From Planosporangium thailandense (GTDB lineage: Bacteria; Actinomycetota; Actinomycetes; Mycobacteriales; Micromonosporaceae): DNA of 64,000 nucleotides. The stretch covers positions 530,702 to 594,701 of the forward strand of contig NZ_JAATVY010000001.1 of NCBI RefSeq assembly GCF_011947195.1, read 5' to 3'. Shown piece by piece: positions 33,411 to 42,604 of this stretch (its first letter is position 1; each line of letters begins with the position of its first letter). Under the pieces are notes generated by a model. That model had not been told where the DNA came from and made no database searches. It was given only the letters and a program-made list of their open reading frames with translations. The position numbers were made by a program, and so were the translations under genes.

Positions 33411-34289
33411 TCAGGCGCTGCGCCGGGCGACGACGCGGTGCGCCGTGCTCAGCAGAAGGGCAATCATCAGGCAGGCCGAGCCGGCGACGCCGGCGGCGCT
33501 GCCCGCGTACGCCGCGAACAGCCGGGTGCTGCTGAGCCGGGTCGGGGACACCGTCACCACCTGATCGGTGAGCTTGAGGCCGACCGCCGCGGCCGCCAGC
33601 AGCGCGACGCCGACGGCCGCCAGCAGGGAGATCGCGATCGGGTGCGCGTCCCGGGTCTGTACGACGCTGTCGCGTCCGGCCAGCAGGACGAGCAGGATGC
33701 CCGCGCACGTCGCCCACCCGCCGACGACCACCATCGCCGCGACGGCGTCGCTCGGCCGGTGCCACCCGGCCGACAGGGTCGCCACCCCGGTGAGCGCGGC
33801 GTAGCCGGCGCCGAGCAGCCCGCCGAGCCCCCGCAGCCGCGGCGGGAGCGCGAGGACGAGCCCGGCGGCGACGGACGCGGCGACCGTGGCGTGCCCGCTC
33901 GGCAGGGTGTTGCCGTAGTTCGTGAGCGCCCCGTCCGCGCCGAAGTCGGGCCGGCCGCAGACCTGCTTGAAAAGCTGGGTGGTGAGGTTGGCTCCGGCGA
34001 TCAGCAGGATCGTCACCAGCGCCAGGGCGATCCGGCGACGGATCAGCGCGATGAAGCCGATGACGCCGGTGGCGGCCACCAGGGACAGCACCGAGATCAC
34101 ACTGAGCACCGTGTCGACCACGGGGCGGACGTGGCGCCGGCCGATGACGTCGCCGGACAGCGCGATCATGTCGAGAAGCTGGCCGTGTCGCGTGTGGACG
34201 AAGAACTCCCAGATCATGGCGAAGGCGGCGAGGTAGCCGGCCAAGAGCAGAACCAGCCACGCTATGAGGTACCCGTTCGCGCGAGACAT
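33411..34289 (-). CDS. PAP2-superfamily membrane phosphatase with degenerate motifs
   Basis: A 292-residue polytopic protein with about seven hydrophobic segments. The PAP2 core is visible: KQVCGRP (the usual KX6RP shortened to KX4RP), the PSGH motif in NTLPSGHATVAAS, and HX3D in SAGWHRPSDAVAA. The Ser-Arg pair that normally begins motif 3 is absent (ATLSAGWH). It may still act on lipid or polyprenyl phosphates, but full activity is uncertain. The ATG at 34289 is preferred over a TTG two codons earlier. It lies downstream of, and on the same strand as, the GH3 gene, but 90 bp away. Confidence 0.78.
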   Translation of the reverse strand: MSRANGYLIAWLVLLLAGYLAAFAMIWEFFVHTRHGQLLDMIALSGDVIGRRHVRPVVDTVLSVISVLSLVAATGVIGFIALIRRRIALALVTILLIAGANLTTQLFKQVCGRPDFGADGALTNYGNTLPSGHATVAASVAAGLVLALPPRLRGLGGLLGAGYAALTGVATLSAGWHRPSDAVAAMVVVGGWATCAGILLVLLAGRDSVVQTRDAHPIAISLLAAVGVALLAAAAVGLKLTDQVVTVSPTRLSSTRLFAAYAGSAAGVAGSACLMIALLLSTAHRVVARRSA

Positions 34290-34379
34290 GGACAAACGGT
34301 ACCCGGCCCCGCGGTGTGCCGGCGCGTCGCGCGGGACACCGCCGTCTCGACGCCGTGGTCGCTGGTCCAGTTAGGACTG

Positions 34380-36956
34380 TCAGGTGACCGCCAGCCAGCC
34401 GGCGGCCCGGACGTCGCGCGACGAGCCGCCGACCATCACCTGGTACGTGCCGGCGTGCACGGTCCACCGCTGAAGGCCGGTGTCGTAGGAGGCGAAGGAG
34501 CCGGCGTCGAGGTGGAAGCTGACCCGTGTGCTCTCGCCGGGTTCCAGGGTGACCTTCTGGTAACCCTTGAGCTGCTTGGGCGGCTCCTGCGCGGCGGGTG
34601 GAGCACCGAGGTAGAGCTGGGCCACCTCCGCTCCCGGCCGGCGGCCGCTGTTGGTCACGCGTACGCTGACCGTGGCGTTGCGGCCCTGGCCGGCGATACG
34701 CAGATCGCTGTACCGGAACGTGGTGTAGGACAGGCCGTACCCGAACGGGAACAGCGGCCGCTGCGCCGTGGCGTCGTACCAGCGGTAACCCACCAGGATC
34801 CCCTCGTCGTACGGCTCGACGCGCCGGTGCAGGTCGTCGTAGCTGCTGACGGGCCCCTGCCGCGCGCTGGCCGGCCAGGTCATCGGCAGCCGGCCGGACG
34901 GGTTCACGTCGCCGAACAGCAGCGCGGCGATCGCGTTGCCGGACTCCTGGCCGGGATACCAGGCCTCGATGGCCCCGGCGACCTCGTGCAGCCAGGGCAT
35001 CAGCACCGGCGCGCCGGTGTTGAGCACCACCACGGTCCGTGGGTTGGCGGCGGCGACGTCGTGGATGAGCTGATCGGAGTCGCCGGGCAGCGCCAGGTCG
35101 GTGCGGTCGGTGCCCTCACCGATCGCGTCGCCCGCGAAGACCACCGCGGCGTCCGCGCCGCGTGCGGCGTCCACGGCGCGCTGCCGCAGCGCCGGGGCCG
35201 GTGGCTGCCAGCCCAGATGCAGTCTGGTGCCGACGACCGACTGCGCCGGCGAGTAGTCGACGAGGATCGGCACCGGCCGGCCGGCGGTGAGGTGTACCGG
35301 CGCGGGCGCGGCGGTGGCCGGGAAGTCGGCGTACTTGTTGTCGGCCAGTTGCCGGCCGTCGACGCAGAGCCGGTACGCGCCGGCGGCGGCGAGCGAGAAC
35401 CGGTAGTCCCCGGTCGCTGGCGGGGTGAACGTGCCGGTCCACCGCGCCGACCAGACCGTCGGCAGGCCCGCGACCGGCGGTGCGGTGGTGTCCAGGGTCC
35501 GGTCGACCCGCGTGGCGACCGGGGCGCCGCTGAGGTCGGGTGTGGCGTAGTAGGTGCCGAGCAGCCCGGGTCCGCTGCCGGCGGCGGGGGTCAGCCGGCT
35601 GGCGGGCAGGACCGGCAGCGGTCCGGCGCCGAGGGTGCCGGGCGCGTAGCTGACCCGTACGCCGCTTCCCGCCCGGGCGGTGATCCCGGCGAGCGGGGTG
35701 ACCAGCCCCGAGGGGACGACCGTGCCGGAGCCGCCCTCGCCGATCTGCGTGGCGTCGCCGGCGTCGGCGCCGATGACCGCCAGCGAGCGCAGCCGGCCCG
35801 CGTCCAGCGGCAGCGCGCCGTGCTCGTTGCGCAGCAGCACGCTGCCCTGCTCGGCGATCCGCCGGGCGAGCAGCCGGTGCGCCGGGCTGCTGACCATCGC
35901 CGCCTCGTTGCCGGACACGGGGTGGTCGAACACCCCGATCCGGAACATCGCGGTGAGGATGCGCCGGACCATGTCGTCGAGGCGGCTCATCGGCACCGCG
36001 CCGGACAGTACGGCCTCCTTCAGCGCGTTGCCGAAGTGGGTGCCCAGCGGCATCTCCTGGTCCATGCCCGCGTTCGCCGCCGCGACGGTGTCGTGGGTGG
36101 CGAAGGCCCAGTCGGACATCACGAACCCGTCGAAGCCCCAGCCGGCCTTCAGCGTGCCGAGGGTCTGCGGGTTCTCGCACGCGTAGACTCCGTTGATCCG
36201 GTTGTACGCGCACATCACCGCGCCGGCGCCACCCTGGTGCACGGACGCGGCGAAGCCCGGGTAGTAGATCTCCTGCAGGGCCCGTTGGGAGATGAGCTCG
36301 TCGACCGTCGGGCCGCCGAGGACCGGTACCCCCTGCCGGCCGGTCTCCTGGTTGTTGGCCACGAAGTGCTTCGGCGTGGCGATCACGTGCTGGCGCTGGA
36401 TGCCGCTGACCTCGGCCGCCGCGGTCTGCCCGTTGAGGTACGGATCCTCGGTGAAGGCCTCCGGCGCCCGCCCCCACAGCGGCGTCCGCAGAATGTTCAG
36501 GGTGGGCGCGAGCGCCACGTTGTGCCCCTTGCCGGCCTGTTCGGCACCCAACGCCCGGCCGTACGCGTGGGTGAGCGTGGGATCCCAGGCGGCGGCGTTG
36601 GCGTTCTCGGTCGGGAACGCCGTCACGCCGGTGTTGCCGTTGCCGACCCCGTTCGGCCCGTCCGCCAGCACCAGATCGGGAATCCCGAGCCGGCGGTTGC
36701 CCGGTACCTGCCCGGCGCGCCTGGCCGTCGGCGGGACCTGCACGCCGTGCACCATCGCGATCTTCTCGTCGAGGGTCATGCGGGCGAGCAGCCTGTCGGC
36801 GCGCTGGGCCGGGCTCAGGCCCGGGCGCATCCAGGGCCGGAGAGCGGACGGAGAACCGACCGCGGGCGGAGAACCGGCCGCCGGCAACGCCGGAGCGGTC
36901 ATCGCGAACAGGAACATCACGGCTGCCGCCAGCAGGCGAGCGATACGACACCGCAT
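34380..36956 (-). CDS. Secreted beta-glucosidase-like GH3 hydrolase with PA14 domain
   Basis: An 858-residue exported enzyme. A signal peptide spans about residues 1-27 (RIARLLAAAVMFLFAMTAPALPAA). The GH3 N-terminal domain has LADGPNGVGN and the nucleophile Asp in GFVMSDWAFATHD; the GH3 C-terminal domain is interrupted by a PA14 carbohydrate-binding domain (near LLGTYYATPDLSGAP through LCVDGRQLADN), and a fibronectin-III-like domain closes the chain. It would cleave terminal beta-glucosyl or related residues outside the cell. The frame stays open far upstream, but the ATG at 36956 is set by the signal peptide. Confidence 0.88.
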   Translation of the reverse strand: MRCRIARLLAAAVMFLFAMTAPALPAAGSPPAVGSPSALRPWMRPGLSPAQRADRLLARMTLDEKIAMVHGVQVPPTARRAGQVPGNRRLGIPDLVLADGPNGVGNGNTGVTAFPTENANAAAWDPTLTHAYGRALGAEQAGKGHNVALAPTLNILRTPLWGRAPEAFTEDPYLNGQTAAAEVSGIQRQHVIATPKHFVANNQETGRQGVPVLGGPTVDELISQRALQEIYYPGFAASVHQGGAGAVMCAYNRINGVYACENPQTLGTLKAGWGFDGFVMSDWAFATHDTVAAANAGMDQEMPLGTHFGNALKEAVLSGAVPMSRLDDMVRRILTAMFRIGVFDHPVSGNEAAMVSSPAHRLLARRIAEQGSVLLRNEHGALPLDAGRLRSLAVIGADAGDATQIGEGGSGTVVPSGLVTPLAGITARAGSGVRVSYAPGTLGAGPLPVLPASRLTPAAGSGPGLLGTYYATPDLSGAPVATRVDRTLDTTAPPVAGLPTVWSARWTGTFTPPATGDYRFSLAAAGAYRLCVDGRQLADNKYADFPATAAPAPVHLTAGRPVPILVDYSPAQSVVGTRLHLGWQPPAPALRQRAVDAARGADAAVVFAGDAIGEGTDRTDLALPGDSDQLIHDVAAANPRTVVVLNTGAPVLMPWLHEVAGAIEAWYPGQESGNAIAALLFGDVNPSGRLPMTWPASARQGPVSSYDDLHRRVEPYDEGILVGYRWYDATAQRPLFPFGYGLSYTTFRYSDLRIAGQGRNATVSVRVTNSGRRPGAEVAQLYLGAPPAAQEPPKQLKGYQKVTLEPGESTRVSFHLDAGSFASYDTGLQRWTVHAGTYQVMVGGSSRDVRAAGWLAVT

Positions 36957-37259
36957 CCCGCTGCCTCGATTCTGCCGCCGGAACCAGCGCGCGATGGAGC
37001 GGTCGTTTCCACCGCTGCCGGCCGCGTGGTCTCTCGACGGGTCGTTGTCGTGCGGGCATGTGAGGGACAGCTGACGCCGTCCAACCTTGCATGCTACGGA
37101 ACGCGGCGGCAGTCCCTGCACGCCCCCGCGCGATCTTGGACGCGTGGCGGGCCTATGGCACCGCCACGCGTCCAAGATCTGCGGGGGGACCCGCGCTGTT
37201 CCCCGAACGTTCATCCGGCCGGTGGGCGAACGCCATGACTCCTGAAGAAGATCAGGGCC
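36957..37259. promoter_or_regulatory. Divergent gap between GH3 and purple acid phosphatase genes
   Basis: A 303 bp intergenic region. Its main content is a very long palindrome (37123-37187, listed separately). A sequence GTTCATCCGG at 37209 resembles one PHO-box unit, but no second unit is in register. No gene is seen in it. Confidence 0.45.
37123..37187. repeat. Long palindrome, REP-like candidate
   Basis: A perfect 19 bp inverted repeat (37132-37150 and 37161-37179, arm GATCTTGGACGCGTGGCGG) with a 10 base centre that can itself pair 3 bp. After a small internal loop a further 7 bp of C-rich and G-rich flanks pair (37123-37129 and 37181-37187). It lies between two divergent genes, where a terminator is not expected. 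Confidence 0.65.
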
Positions 37260-38900
37260 ATGAACGAGGAGCACAAGCACGCTGTATCCCCGGTGAGCCG
37301 CCGACGGTTGTTGGCCGCTGCCGGCTTCACCGCTGCCGCCGCGGTCACGACCTCGGCCGTCGGCCCGGGTACGGCCTCGGCCGCCGCCCCGGCGGCCGGG
37401 GTGTCGCCGCTCCCCACGGGCGGCCACGGCGCGGGGGATCCGGTGCGGACACCGGTCGTCCAAGGTCTTCACCTGCAGTTCGGCGCCGACGCCTCCCAGG
37501 AGGTGGTGGTTTCGTGGTTCACGCTGCAGCCGGTCACCCACCCGCGCGTGTTCCTCGGCCGTCCGGACGGCACGTACGAACGGACCGTGACCGGCGACTC
37601 GCGCTCGTACGTGGACGGCAAGTCGGGCCAGCGGGTCTACGCCCACCACGTCGCCCTGCGCGGCCTGCGGCCGGCGGGCGATTACCTGTACGCGGCGGTG
37701 CATGACGGGGCCCAGCCCGAGTTCGGGTCCTTCCGTACCGGTCCGCGCGGCCGGGCGGCGTTCACCTTCACCTCGTTCGGCGACCAGGGCACACCTACGC
37801 TGGGCAAGCGGTACACCCCTCCCGCCGGCGTGTCGATCCCCAACCCGCCGTACGTCAACGACAACCTCGGCTCCCCGGCCGCGGCCGACACCACGGCCGG
37901 AGTCGAACGCGTGCAGCCGCTGTTCCACCTGTTCAACGGTGACCTGTGCTACGCCAACCTGGCGACCGACCGGGTACGGACCTGGTCGGACTTCTGGGAC
38001 AACAACACCCGCAGCGCCCGCAACCGGCCGTGGATGCCGGCGGCCGGCAACCACGAGAACGAGCGGGGCAACGGGCCCATCGGGTACGCGGCGTACCAGA
38101 CGTACTTCCAGCTACCGGCGGCCGCCGGCCAGACCGACGTCACGCGGGGGCTGTGGTACGCGTTCACGGTCGGCTCCGTACGCGTGATAAGCGTCGCCAA
38201 CGACGACGTGTGCTACCAGGACGGCGGCGACACGTACGTCCGCGGCTACTCCGGCGGGGCGCAGAAGGCCTGGCTGGAGGGCGAACTGGCGCGCAGCCGC
38301 AAGGACCCCGACGTGGACTGGGTCGTGGTGTGCATGCACCAGGTCGCGATCAGCACGGCCGACAAGTTCAACGGCGCCGACCTCGGGATCCGCCAGGAGT
38401 GGCTGCCGCTGTTCGACAAGTACGGTGTCGACCTCGTCGTCTGTGGCCACGAGCACCACTACGAGCGCTCGCACCCCATCCGCGGCCAGCAGGCCACGGA
38501 CACGCTCACCCCGGTCCCGGTGGCCACGCGGACCGACGTCATCGACACCACCCAGGGCACGGTCCACATGGTGCTCGGCGGCGGTGGCACGTCGGCCCCG
38601 TCCAACCAGCTCTTCTTCAGCCCGCCGCAGTGCCGGGTCATCACCGGCGTCGGGGCCGCCGACCCGGCCACCGGCAAGCGCCCCCCGGTGTACGTCACCG
38701 AGCCCGCGCCGTGGTCCGCGGTGCGCGACGCCGCCAACTCGTACGGCTTCGCCGCGTTCACCGTCGACCCCGGCACCCGCCAGGACGGCTGGACCAGCAT
38801 GGCGGTCACGTACTACGACGTCGTCGGTACCGGTGGGGAGCTACGGCCCTTCGAAACCTTCACCCTGAGGCGCCGCCGCGCCGATTTCCGGGGTAGGTGA
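37260..38900 (+). CDS. Tat-exported purple acid phosphatase-like metallophosphoesterase
   Basis: A 546-residue protein with a twin-arginine signal (SRRRLLAAAGFTAAAAV, cleavage likely after ASA near residue 42). An N-terminal fibronectin-like purple acid phosphatase domain (LQFGADASQEVVVSWFT) is followed by the calcineurin-type catalytic domain with its metal motifs: FTSFGDQG, FNGDLCYANL, AAGNHENE, VCMHQVAIS and VCGHEHHYER. It would release phosphate from organic phosphates outside the cell. It is a single-gene unit, with a strong stem-loop after the stop. Confidence 0.88.
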   Translation: MNEEHKHAVSPVSRRRLLAAAGFTAAAAVTTSAVGPGTASAAAPAAGVSPLPTGGHGAGDPVRTPVVQGLHLQFGADASQEVVVSWFTLQPVTHPRVFLGRPDGTYERTVTGDSRSYVDGKSGQRVYAHHVALRGLRPAGDYLYAAVHDGAQPEFGSFRTGPRGRAAFTFTSFGDQGTPTLGKRYTPPAGVSIPNPPYVNDNLGSPAAADTTAGVERVQPLFHLFNGDLCYANLATDRVRTWSDFWDNNTRSARNRPWMPAAGNHENERGNGPIGYAAYQTYFQLPAAAGQTDVTRGLWYAFTVGSVRVISVANDDVCYQDGGDTYVRGYSGGAQKAWLEGELARSRKDPDVDWVVVCMHQVAISTADKFNGADLGIRQEWLPLFDKYGVDLVVCGHEHHYERSHPIRGQQATDTLTPVPVATRTDVIDTTQGTVHMVLGGGGTSAPSNQLFFSPPQCRVITGVGAADPATGKRPPVYVTEPAPWSAVRDAANSYGFAAFTVDPGTRQDGWTSMAVTYYDVVGTGGELRPFETFTLRRRRADFRGR

Positions 38901-38903
38901 CGA

Positions 38904-38945
38904 ACCGTCGCCGGCGGCCGGTCCGTCACCGGCGCCGGCGACGGT
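38904..38945 (+). terminator. Stem-loop after the phosphatase gene
   Basis: Perfect 13 bp inverted repeat (38904-38916 and 38933-38945) whose 16 base loop contains a smaller CCGG hairpin. It begins four bases after the stop codon. Confidence 0.7.
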
Positions 38946-39082
38946 GACGGCGATGTCGCTGCCCGTTGCGTACATTCCCCGATATTTCCGGGTATGGTCT
39001 GGTCGGGCCGAGATTTCTATCGACCGGCGTTCATCGACCAGAATCCGCCTGAGTCCTTTCCTGTCCGATAGAGTCGAGTGCC

Positions 39083-39901
39083 GTGACAGCCGTCGAGACC
39101 CGGCCGGAGTGGCTCCGGAACCTGCCGCCCTTGTCTGCCAAGAGCGGCGTTCCGGTGCATGTTCAGATCGAGCGGTGGCTCACCGATGTCATCGGTCGCG
39201 GCGAGCTGGTCCCGGGTGATCGCCTGCCGCGAGAGGACGAGCTGGCCGCGCTGATCGGGGTCAGCCGCATGACGCTTCGCCAGGCCCTCGCCACGCTGGA
39301 GTCGCTCGGGACGGTCGTACGGAAGACCGGACGGTCGGGGGGCACGTTCGTCAGCGAGCCGCGAATCGAGTGCGATCTGACCGGCTTGGCGGGCTTCACC
39401 GAGCAGATGCGGCGCGCCAACGTCCGGGCAGGTGCGCGTATGGTGTCCGCGCGCACGATTCCGGCCAGTGCGGCGGTAGCTGCCGCGTTGTCGGTGGACC
39501 GGGGATCACCCGTGTACGAAGTCGTCCGGGTGCGCACCGCGCGACGTGAACCGCTGGCCCTGGAGCGGGCGTACTTTCCGTCGGAGCCGTTTCCCGACCT
39601 GCTGACCCACCGGCTCACCGGGTCGATCTACGAGCTGTTCACCCGGCGCTACGGGCAGGAGCCGCACACGGCGAGCGAGATTCTCGAACCCGTCATCGCC
39701 CGGCCCGAGGAAGCCGCACTGCTCGCGGTGGAGCCCAACAGCCCGCTGATGTTGATCACAAGAACGACTTTCACCGCGGCCGGCCTGGCCGTGGAGTACG
39801 CGCGGGACCTGTTCCGGCCCGACCGCGTACGCATCTCGCTGCAGACCGGGATCGGCGCCGCCGCTCGCGTCGCGCGGATGACCACGCCCGACGCGTACTA
39901 G
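39083..39901 (+). CDS. GntR-family regulator, HutC/UTRA subfamily
   Basis: A 272-residue regulator with an N-terminal winged helix ([24 protein letters not shown], cited in part: [19 protein letters not shown], then [21 protein letters not shown]) and a C-terminal UTRA effector domain ([20 protein letters not shown] through [11 protein letters not shown]). HutC-type GntR regulators bind GTNTANAC palindromes; two such sites lie between the divergent operons at 46865-47167. The gene converges on etfA with only 28 bp between stops. It is therefore the likely repressor of the amine/one-carbon locus to its right. Confidence 0.88.
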   Translation: MTAVETRPEWLRNLPPLSAKSGVPVHVQIERWLTDVIGRGELVPGDRLPREDELAALIGVSRMTLRQALATLESLGTVVRKTGRSGGTFVSEPRIECDLTGLAGFTEQMRRANVRAGARMVSARTIPASAAVAAALSVDRGSPVYEVVRVRTARREPLALERAYFPSEPFPDLLTHRLTGSIYELFTRRYGQEPHTASEILEPVIARPEEAALLAVEPNSPLMLITRTTFTAAGLAVEYARDLFRPDRVRISLQTGIGAAARVARMTTPDAY

Positions 39902-39929
39902 TCGGCGCGCGATCCCGGTATCCGGCTGC

Positions 39930-40892
39930 TCAACCGGCTGACCTGCGTGCGCGGACGCGCTCGGTGACCCCCGGCAGCACGCTGAACAGATCGCCGACCA
40001 CACCGAAATCCGCCAGGTCGAAGATGGGCGCGTCCTTGTCGGTGTTGATCGCGACGATCGTCTTTGACGTCTGCATGCCGGCCCGGTGCTGGATGGCTCC
40101 GGAGATGCCGCACGCGACATACAGCCTCGGCGACACGGTCTTGCCGGTCTGGCCCACTTGGTGAGAGTGCGGGTACCACCCGGCGTCGACCGCGGCGCGC
40201 GACGCGCCGACGCCGGCGCCGAGGGCGTCGGCGAGAGCCTCGACGGGCGAGAAGTCGCCGCCGGTGCCACGGCCACCCGAGACAATGATCTTCGCGTCGG
40301 TGAGGTCGGGGCGTCCCGAGGATTCCCGCTCGGTCCGGTCCAGGATGCGAGTCGCCGTGGCGTACGGGGTGAACTCCATCTCGATCTCCTGCTCGGCCGG
40401 CTGGGCAGGCGCCGGAGCGGCCTCGGCGGCGCCGGCCTTCACCGTGATGACGGAGACATCGGTCGACACGGTGGAGACGACGGTGAAGTTGCCGGCCAGC
40501 ACGGACTGCGTCGCCTCGACGCGACCCTCGGCGATCCGGACGTCGAGCGCGTCGGTGAGCAATCCCCACTCGTTGCGTGCGGAGAGCCGACCGGCTATCT
40601 CCTTGCCCTCGGCGGTGGACGCGATCAGCACGGCAGCGGGGTGCACCGCACCGGCCACCTGGGTGAGCGCGTCCACCTTCGGGACGACCGCGTAGCGCTC
40701 GTACTCGGCACGGTCGTCGCGGTAGATCCGGATCGCACCGTACTCGGCCAGCACGTCTCGGGCCTGCGAGTAGCCGTTGCCGAGAAACACGGCGACAGGC
40801 TCGCCCAGGCTCCGGGCGAGGGTGAGAAGCTCCAGCGATGAGCGGCGGGGGACGCCGTCAACGTGATCGATCAGGACGAGAACCTCAGGCAT
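39930..40892 (-). CDS. etfA: Electron transfer flavoprotein alpha subunit
   Basis: A 320-residue ETF alpha chain. The N-terminal domain begins [19 protein letters not shown]; the C-terminal FAD domain has [40 protein letters not shown], and [16 protein letters not shown]. With EtfB it accepts electrons from primary flavin dehydrogenases. The dimethylglycine-dehydrogenase-like genes of the divergent operon are the obvious partners. It lies 54 bp after etfB at the end of the left operon. Confidence 0.93.
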   Translation of the reverse strand: MPEVLVLIDHVDGVPRRSSLELLTLARSLGEPVAVFLGNGYSQARDVLAEYGAIRIYRDDRAEYERYAVVPKVDALTQVAGAVHPAAVLIASTAEGKEIAGRLSARNEWGLLTDALDVRIAEGRVEATQSVLAGNFTVVSTVSTDVSVITVKAGAAEAAPAPAQPAEQEIEMEFTPYATATRILDRTERESSGRPDLTDAKIIVSGGRGTGGDFSPVEALADALGAGVGASRAAVDAGWYPHSHQVGQTGKTVSPRLYVACGISGAIQHRAGMQTSKTIVAINTDKDAPIFDLADFGVVGDLFSVLPGVTERVRARRSAG

Positions 40893-40946
40893 GACACAAC
40901 TCCGGGACAGGATGGGTGACGGGCTGGCGGCACGCGGGTCGACCGG

Positions 40947-41726
40947 TCAGACGAAACGGTTGCCGACGAGGAACTGGGTGAGCTGTTCAGCGGCATCGCC
41001 GTTGTCGATCACGAGTTGACCCTGGGCGCGCGGCGGCCGTTGCGTGACGGAGACGACGCTGCTGAGTGCCGCGCCCAAGCCGACCGACTCGGCGGGGATA
41101 CCGAGGTCGGCGAGGTTCCAGGTGTCGACCGGCTTCTTCTTGGCGGCCATGATGCCCTTGAAGTTCGGGTATCGCGGCTCCCCGCTGCGGTCGGTCACCG
41201 CCACGACGGCGGGCAACTGTGCCGTCAGGGTCTCGGTGGCGGCGTCGACGTCCCGGCGCGCGGTGACCGCGCCGTCGGACACGGAGAACTCCACGGTCGA
41301 GCCGAGCAGCGGCAGTCGGAGACGCTCGGCCACCATCGCCGGAACCACGCTCAGCCCCGCGTCCGTCGAGGCGATGCCGGTGACGATCAGGTCGACGTCC
41401 GCGATTCGGGTGATCGCGGCGGCCAGGATGCGGGACGTGGCCGGCGCGTCGGAACCGTGCACCGCGTCATCCACCACGTGGACGCCCCGGTGGGCCCCCA
41501 TCTGCAGCGCCTTCACGACCGCCTCGGCCGCTGCCGCCGGGCCGAGCGTGAGGGCGATGACCTCGCCGCCGCCGGCCTCCGCCACTCGCAGCGCCTGTTC
41601 GACGGCGTACTCGTCGAGTTCGGACAGCAGGCCTGACACGGACCGGTCGAGCGTGTGGTCGGCCCCGGAGAAGACCCGCTTACCGCTGGCGTCCGGGACG
41701 TGCTTGACGAGAACGACGATCTTCAT
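40947..41726 (-). CDS. etfB: Electron transfer flavoprotein beta subunit
   Basis: A 259-residue ETF beta chain with the N-terminal MKIVVLVKHVPDASGK, the nucleotide-binding ALTLGPAAAAEAVVKALQMGA (cited in part) and the C-terminal recognition-loop region PNFKGIMAAKKKPVDTW. It binds AMP and docks with dehydrogenases. AGGAG precedes the ATG. Between it and the HAD gene lies the short remnant of a glyA-like gene, so an originally longer operon has been shortened here. Confidence 0.93.
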   Translation of the reverse strand: MKIVVLVKHVPDASGKRVFSGADHTLDRSVSGLLSELDEYAVEQALRVAEAGGGEVIALTLGPAAAAEAVVKALQMGAHRGVHVVDDAVHGSDAPATSRILAAAITRIADVDLIVTGIASTDAGLSVVPAMVAERLRLPLLGSTVEFSVSDGAVTARRDVDAATETLTAQLPAVVAVTDRSGEPRYPNFKGIMAAKKKPVDTWNLADLGIPAESVGLGAALSSVVSVTQRPPRAQGQLVIDNGDAAEQLTQFLVGNRFV

Positions 41727-41746
41727 GGGCTGCTCCTGCGCGCCCT

Positions 41747-41844
41747 TCAGGCGCGGTCGTAGAGGTACGGGTAGAGCGGGAACCGCTCGATCAGGCGGCG
41801 GCGACGGCCGGGTCGACGTGCGCGAGCGGCTCGTCGAACGTCAT
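41747..41844 (-). pseudogene. Relic of serine hydroxymethyltransferase gene (internal deletion)
   Basis: Only 98 bp remain. The ATG (41844-41842) overlaps the HAD stop codon as ATGA and opens a 17-codon frame, MTFDEPLAHVDPAVAAA, which looks like an actinobacterial SHMT N-terminus. A second frame then reads RRLIERFPLYPYLYDRA and stops at 41747; RFPLYP is typical of SHMT C-termini. Every sense codon in both pieces except the start has G or C in third position, as real genes here do. The simplest reading is a deletion of over 1 kb that joined the two gene ends out of frame. SHMT would fit the pathway. The identification is from memory of the family and needs a search. Confidence 0.55.
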
Positions 41845-42584
41845 CGCCGGCCGTCCTGCTGGAGGATCGCGAACAGGTCGGGGCTCAGGCCGGACACGAC
41901 GGCGTCCGCGTCGCCTTCGAGTTCGGCGCGCGTGACCGTGCCCTCGACGGCGACGCAGCGCATGCCGGCGCTCCGCGCCGCCCGCGCACCGAAAACGGAG
42001 TCCTCGAAGACCAGTACCGCGGCCGGCTCAACGCCCATCCGCTGCGCTCCCAGCTCGAAGCCTTCCGGATCCGGTTTGCCGCGCGTCACGTCCTCCACGG
42101 TGACGATCGCCGTGAAGGCGCCGGCGAGCGGGCTCCGCGAGAGCACGAACTCGACGTCGACGCGCTGCGCGCCCGTCACGATGCCCATCGGCACGCCGTG
42201 GTCGGCGAGGCGCCGCACCATGTCCACCGTCGCGGGCAGGATCGGGGACTGATGTTCCACCAGGTCGCAGTACCGGGTGCGGCGCTCGGCGAGGAGGTCG
42301 CGGGACAGCTTCTCGTCGCCGCCGGCGATCTCCTCGACCACGATGTCGATGATCTCCCGGTCGCTGCGCCCGCCGAGCCGCTGGAAGTACTGGCGCGGGG
42401 TGAGAGTCCATTGCAGACGTTCACGGAACATCTCCGTGTAGAGCCGGAACAGGATCGGCTCGTCGTCGGAGAGCGTGCCGTTGAAGTCGAAGATGACGGC
42501 CCGCCCGGGCGTGGCTGCCCAGGCGTCGATGACGCGCAACGCGCGCGGGTCGGTACCCGCGCCCGTCCCGGTGGATGTGTTCAT
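41841..42584 (-). CDS. HAD-superfamily hydrolase (beta-phosphoglucomutase-like)
   Basis: A 247-residue HAD phosphatase. Motif I is VIFDFNGTLSDDE (nucleophile Asp, with Asn-Gly where most have Asp-Gly), motif II Thr in MGIVTGAQR, motif III Lys in VTRGKPDPEGFE and motif IV VFEDSVFGARAA. A C1 helical cap is inserted after motif I. The ATG at 42584 has AGGAG 10 bases upstream and is preferred over a GTG at 42605. The substrate is unknown; it might undo the phosphorylation by the LicA-like kinase of the divergent operon. Confidence 0.8.
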   Translation of the reverse strand: MNTSTGTGAGTDPRALRVIDAWAATPGRAVIFDFNGTLSDDEPILFRLYTEMFRERLQWTLTPRQYFQRLGGRSDREIIDIVVEEIAGGDEKLSRDLLAERRTRYCDLVEHQSPILPATVDMVRRLADHGVPMGIVTGAQRVDVEFVLSRSPLAGAFTAIVTVEDVTRGKPDPEGFELGAQRMGVEPAAVLVFEDSVFGARAARSAGMRCVAVEGTVTRAELEGDADAVVSGLSPDLFAILQQDGRR

Positions 42585-42604
42585 GGCCGGCACAGCTCCT
42601 GTCA

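Noticed and set aside
33438..37238. A 1266-codon open frame on the plus strand across the PAP2 and GH3 genes
   Set aside because: It is the antisense shadow of two well-supported genes in GC-rich DNA; the translation is low-complexity Arg/Gly/Asp and has no domain.
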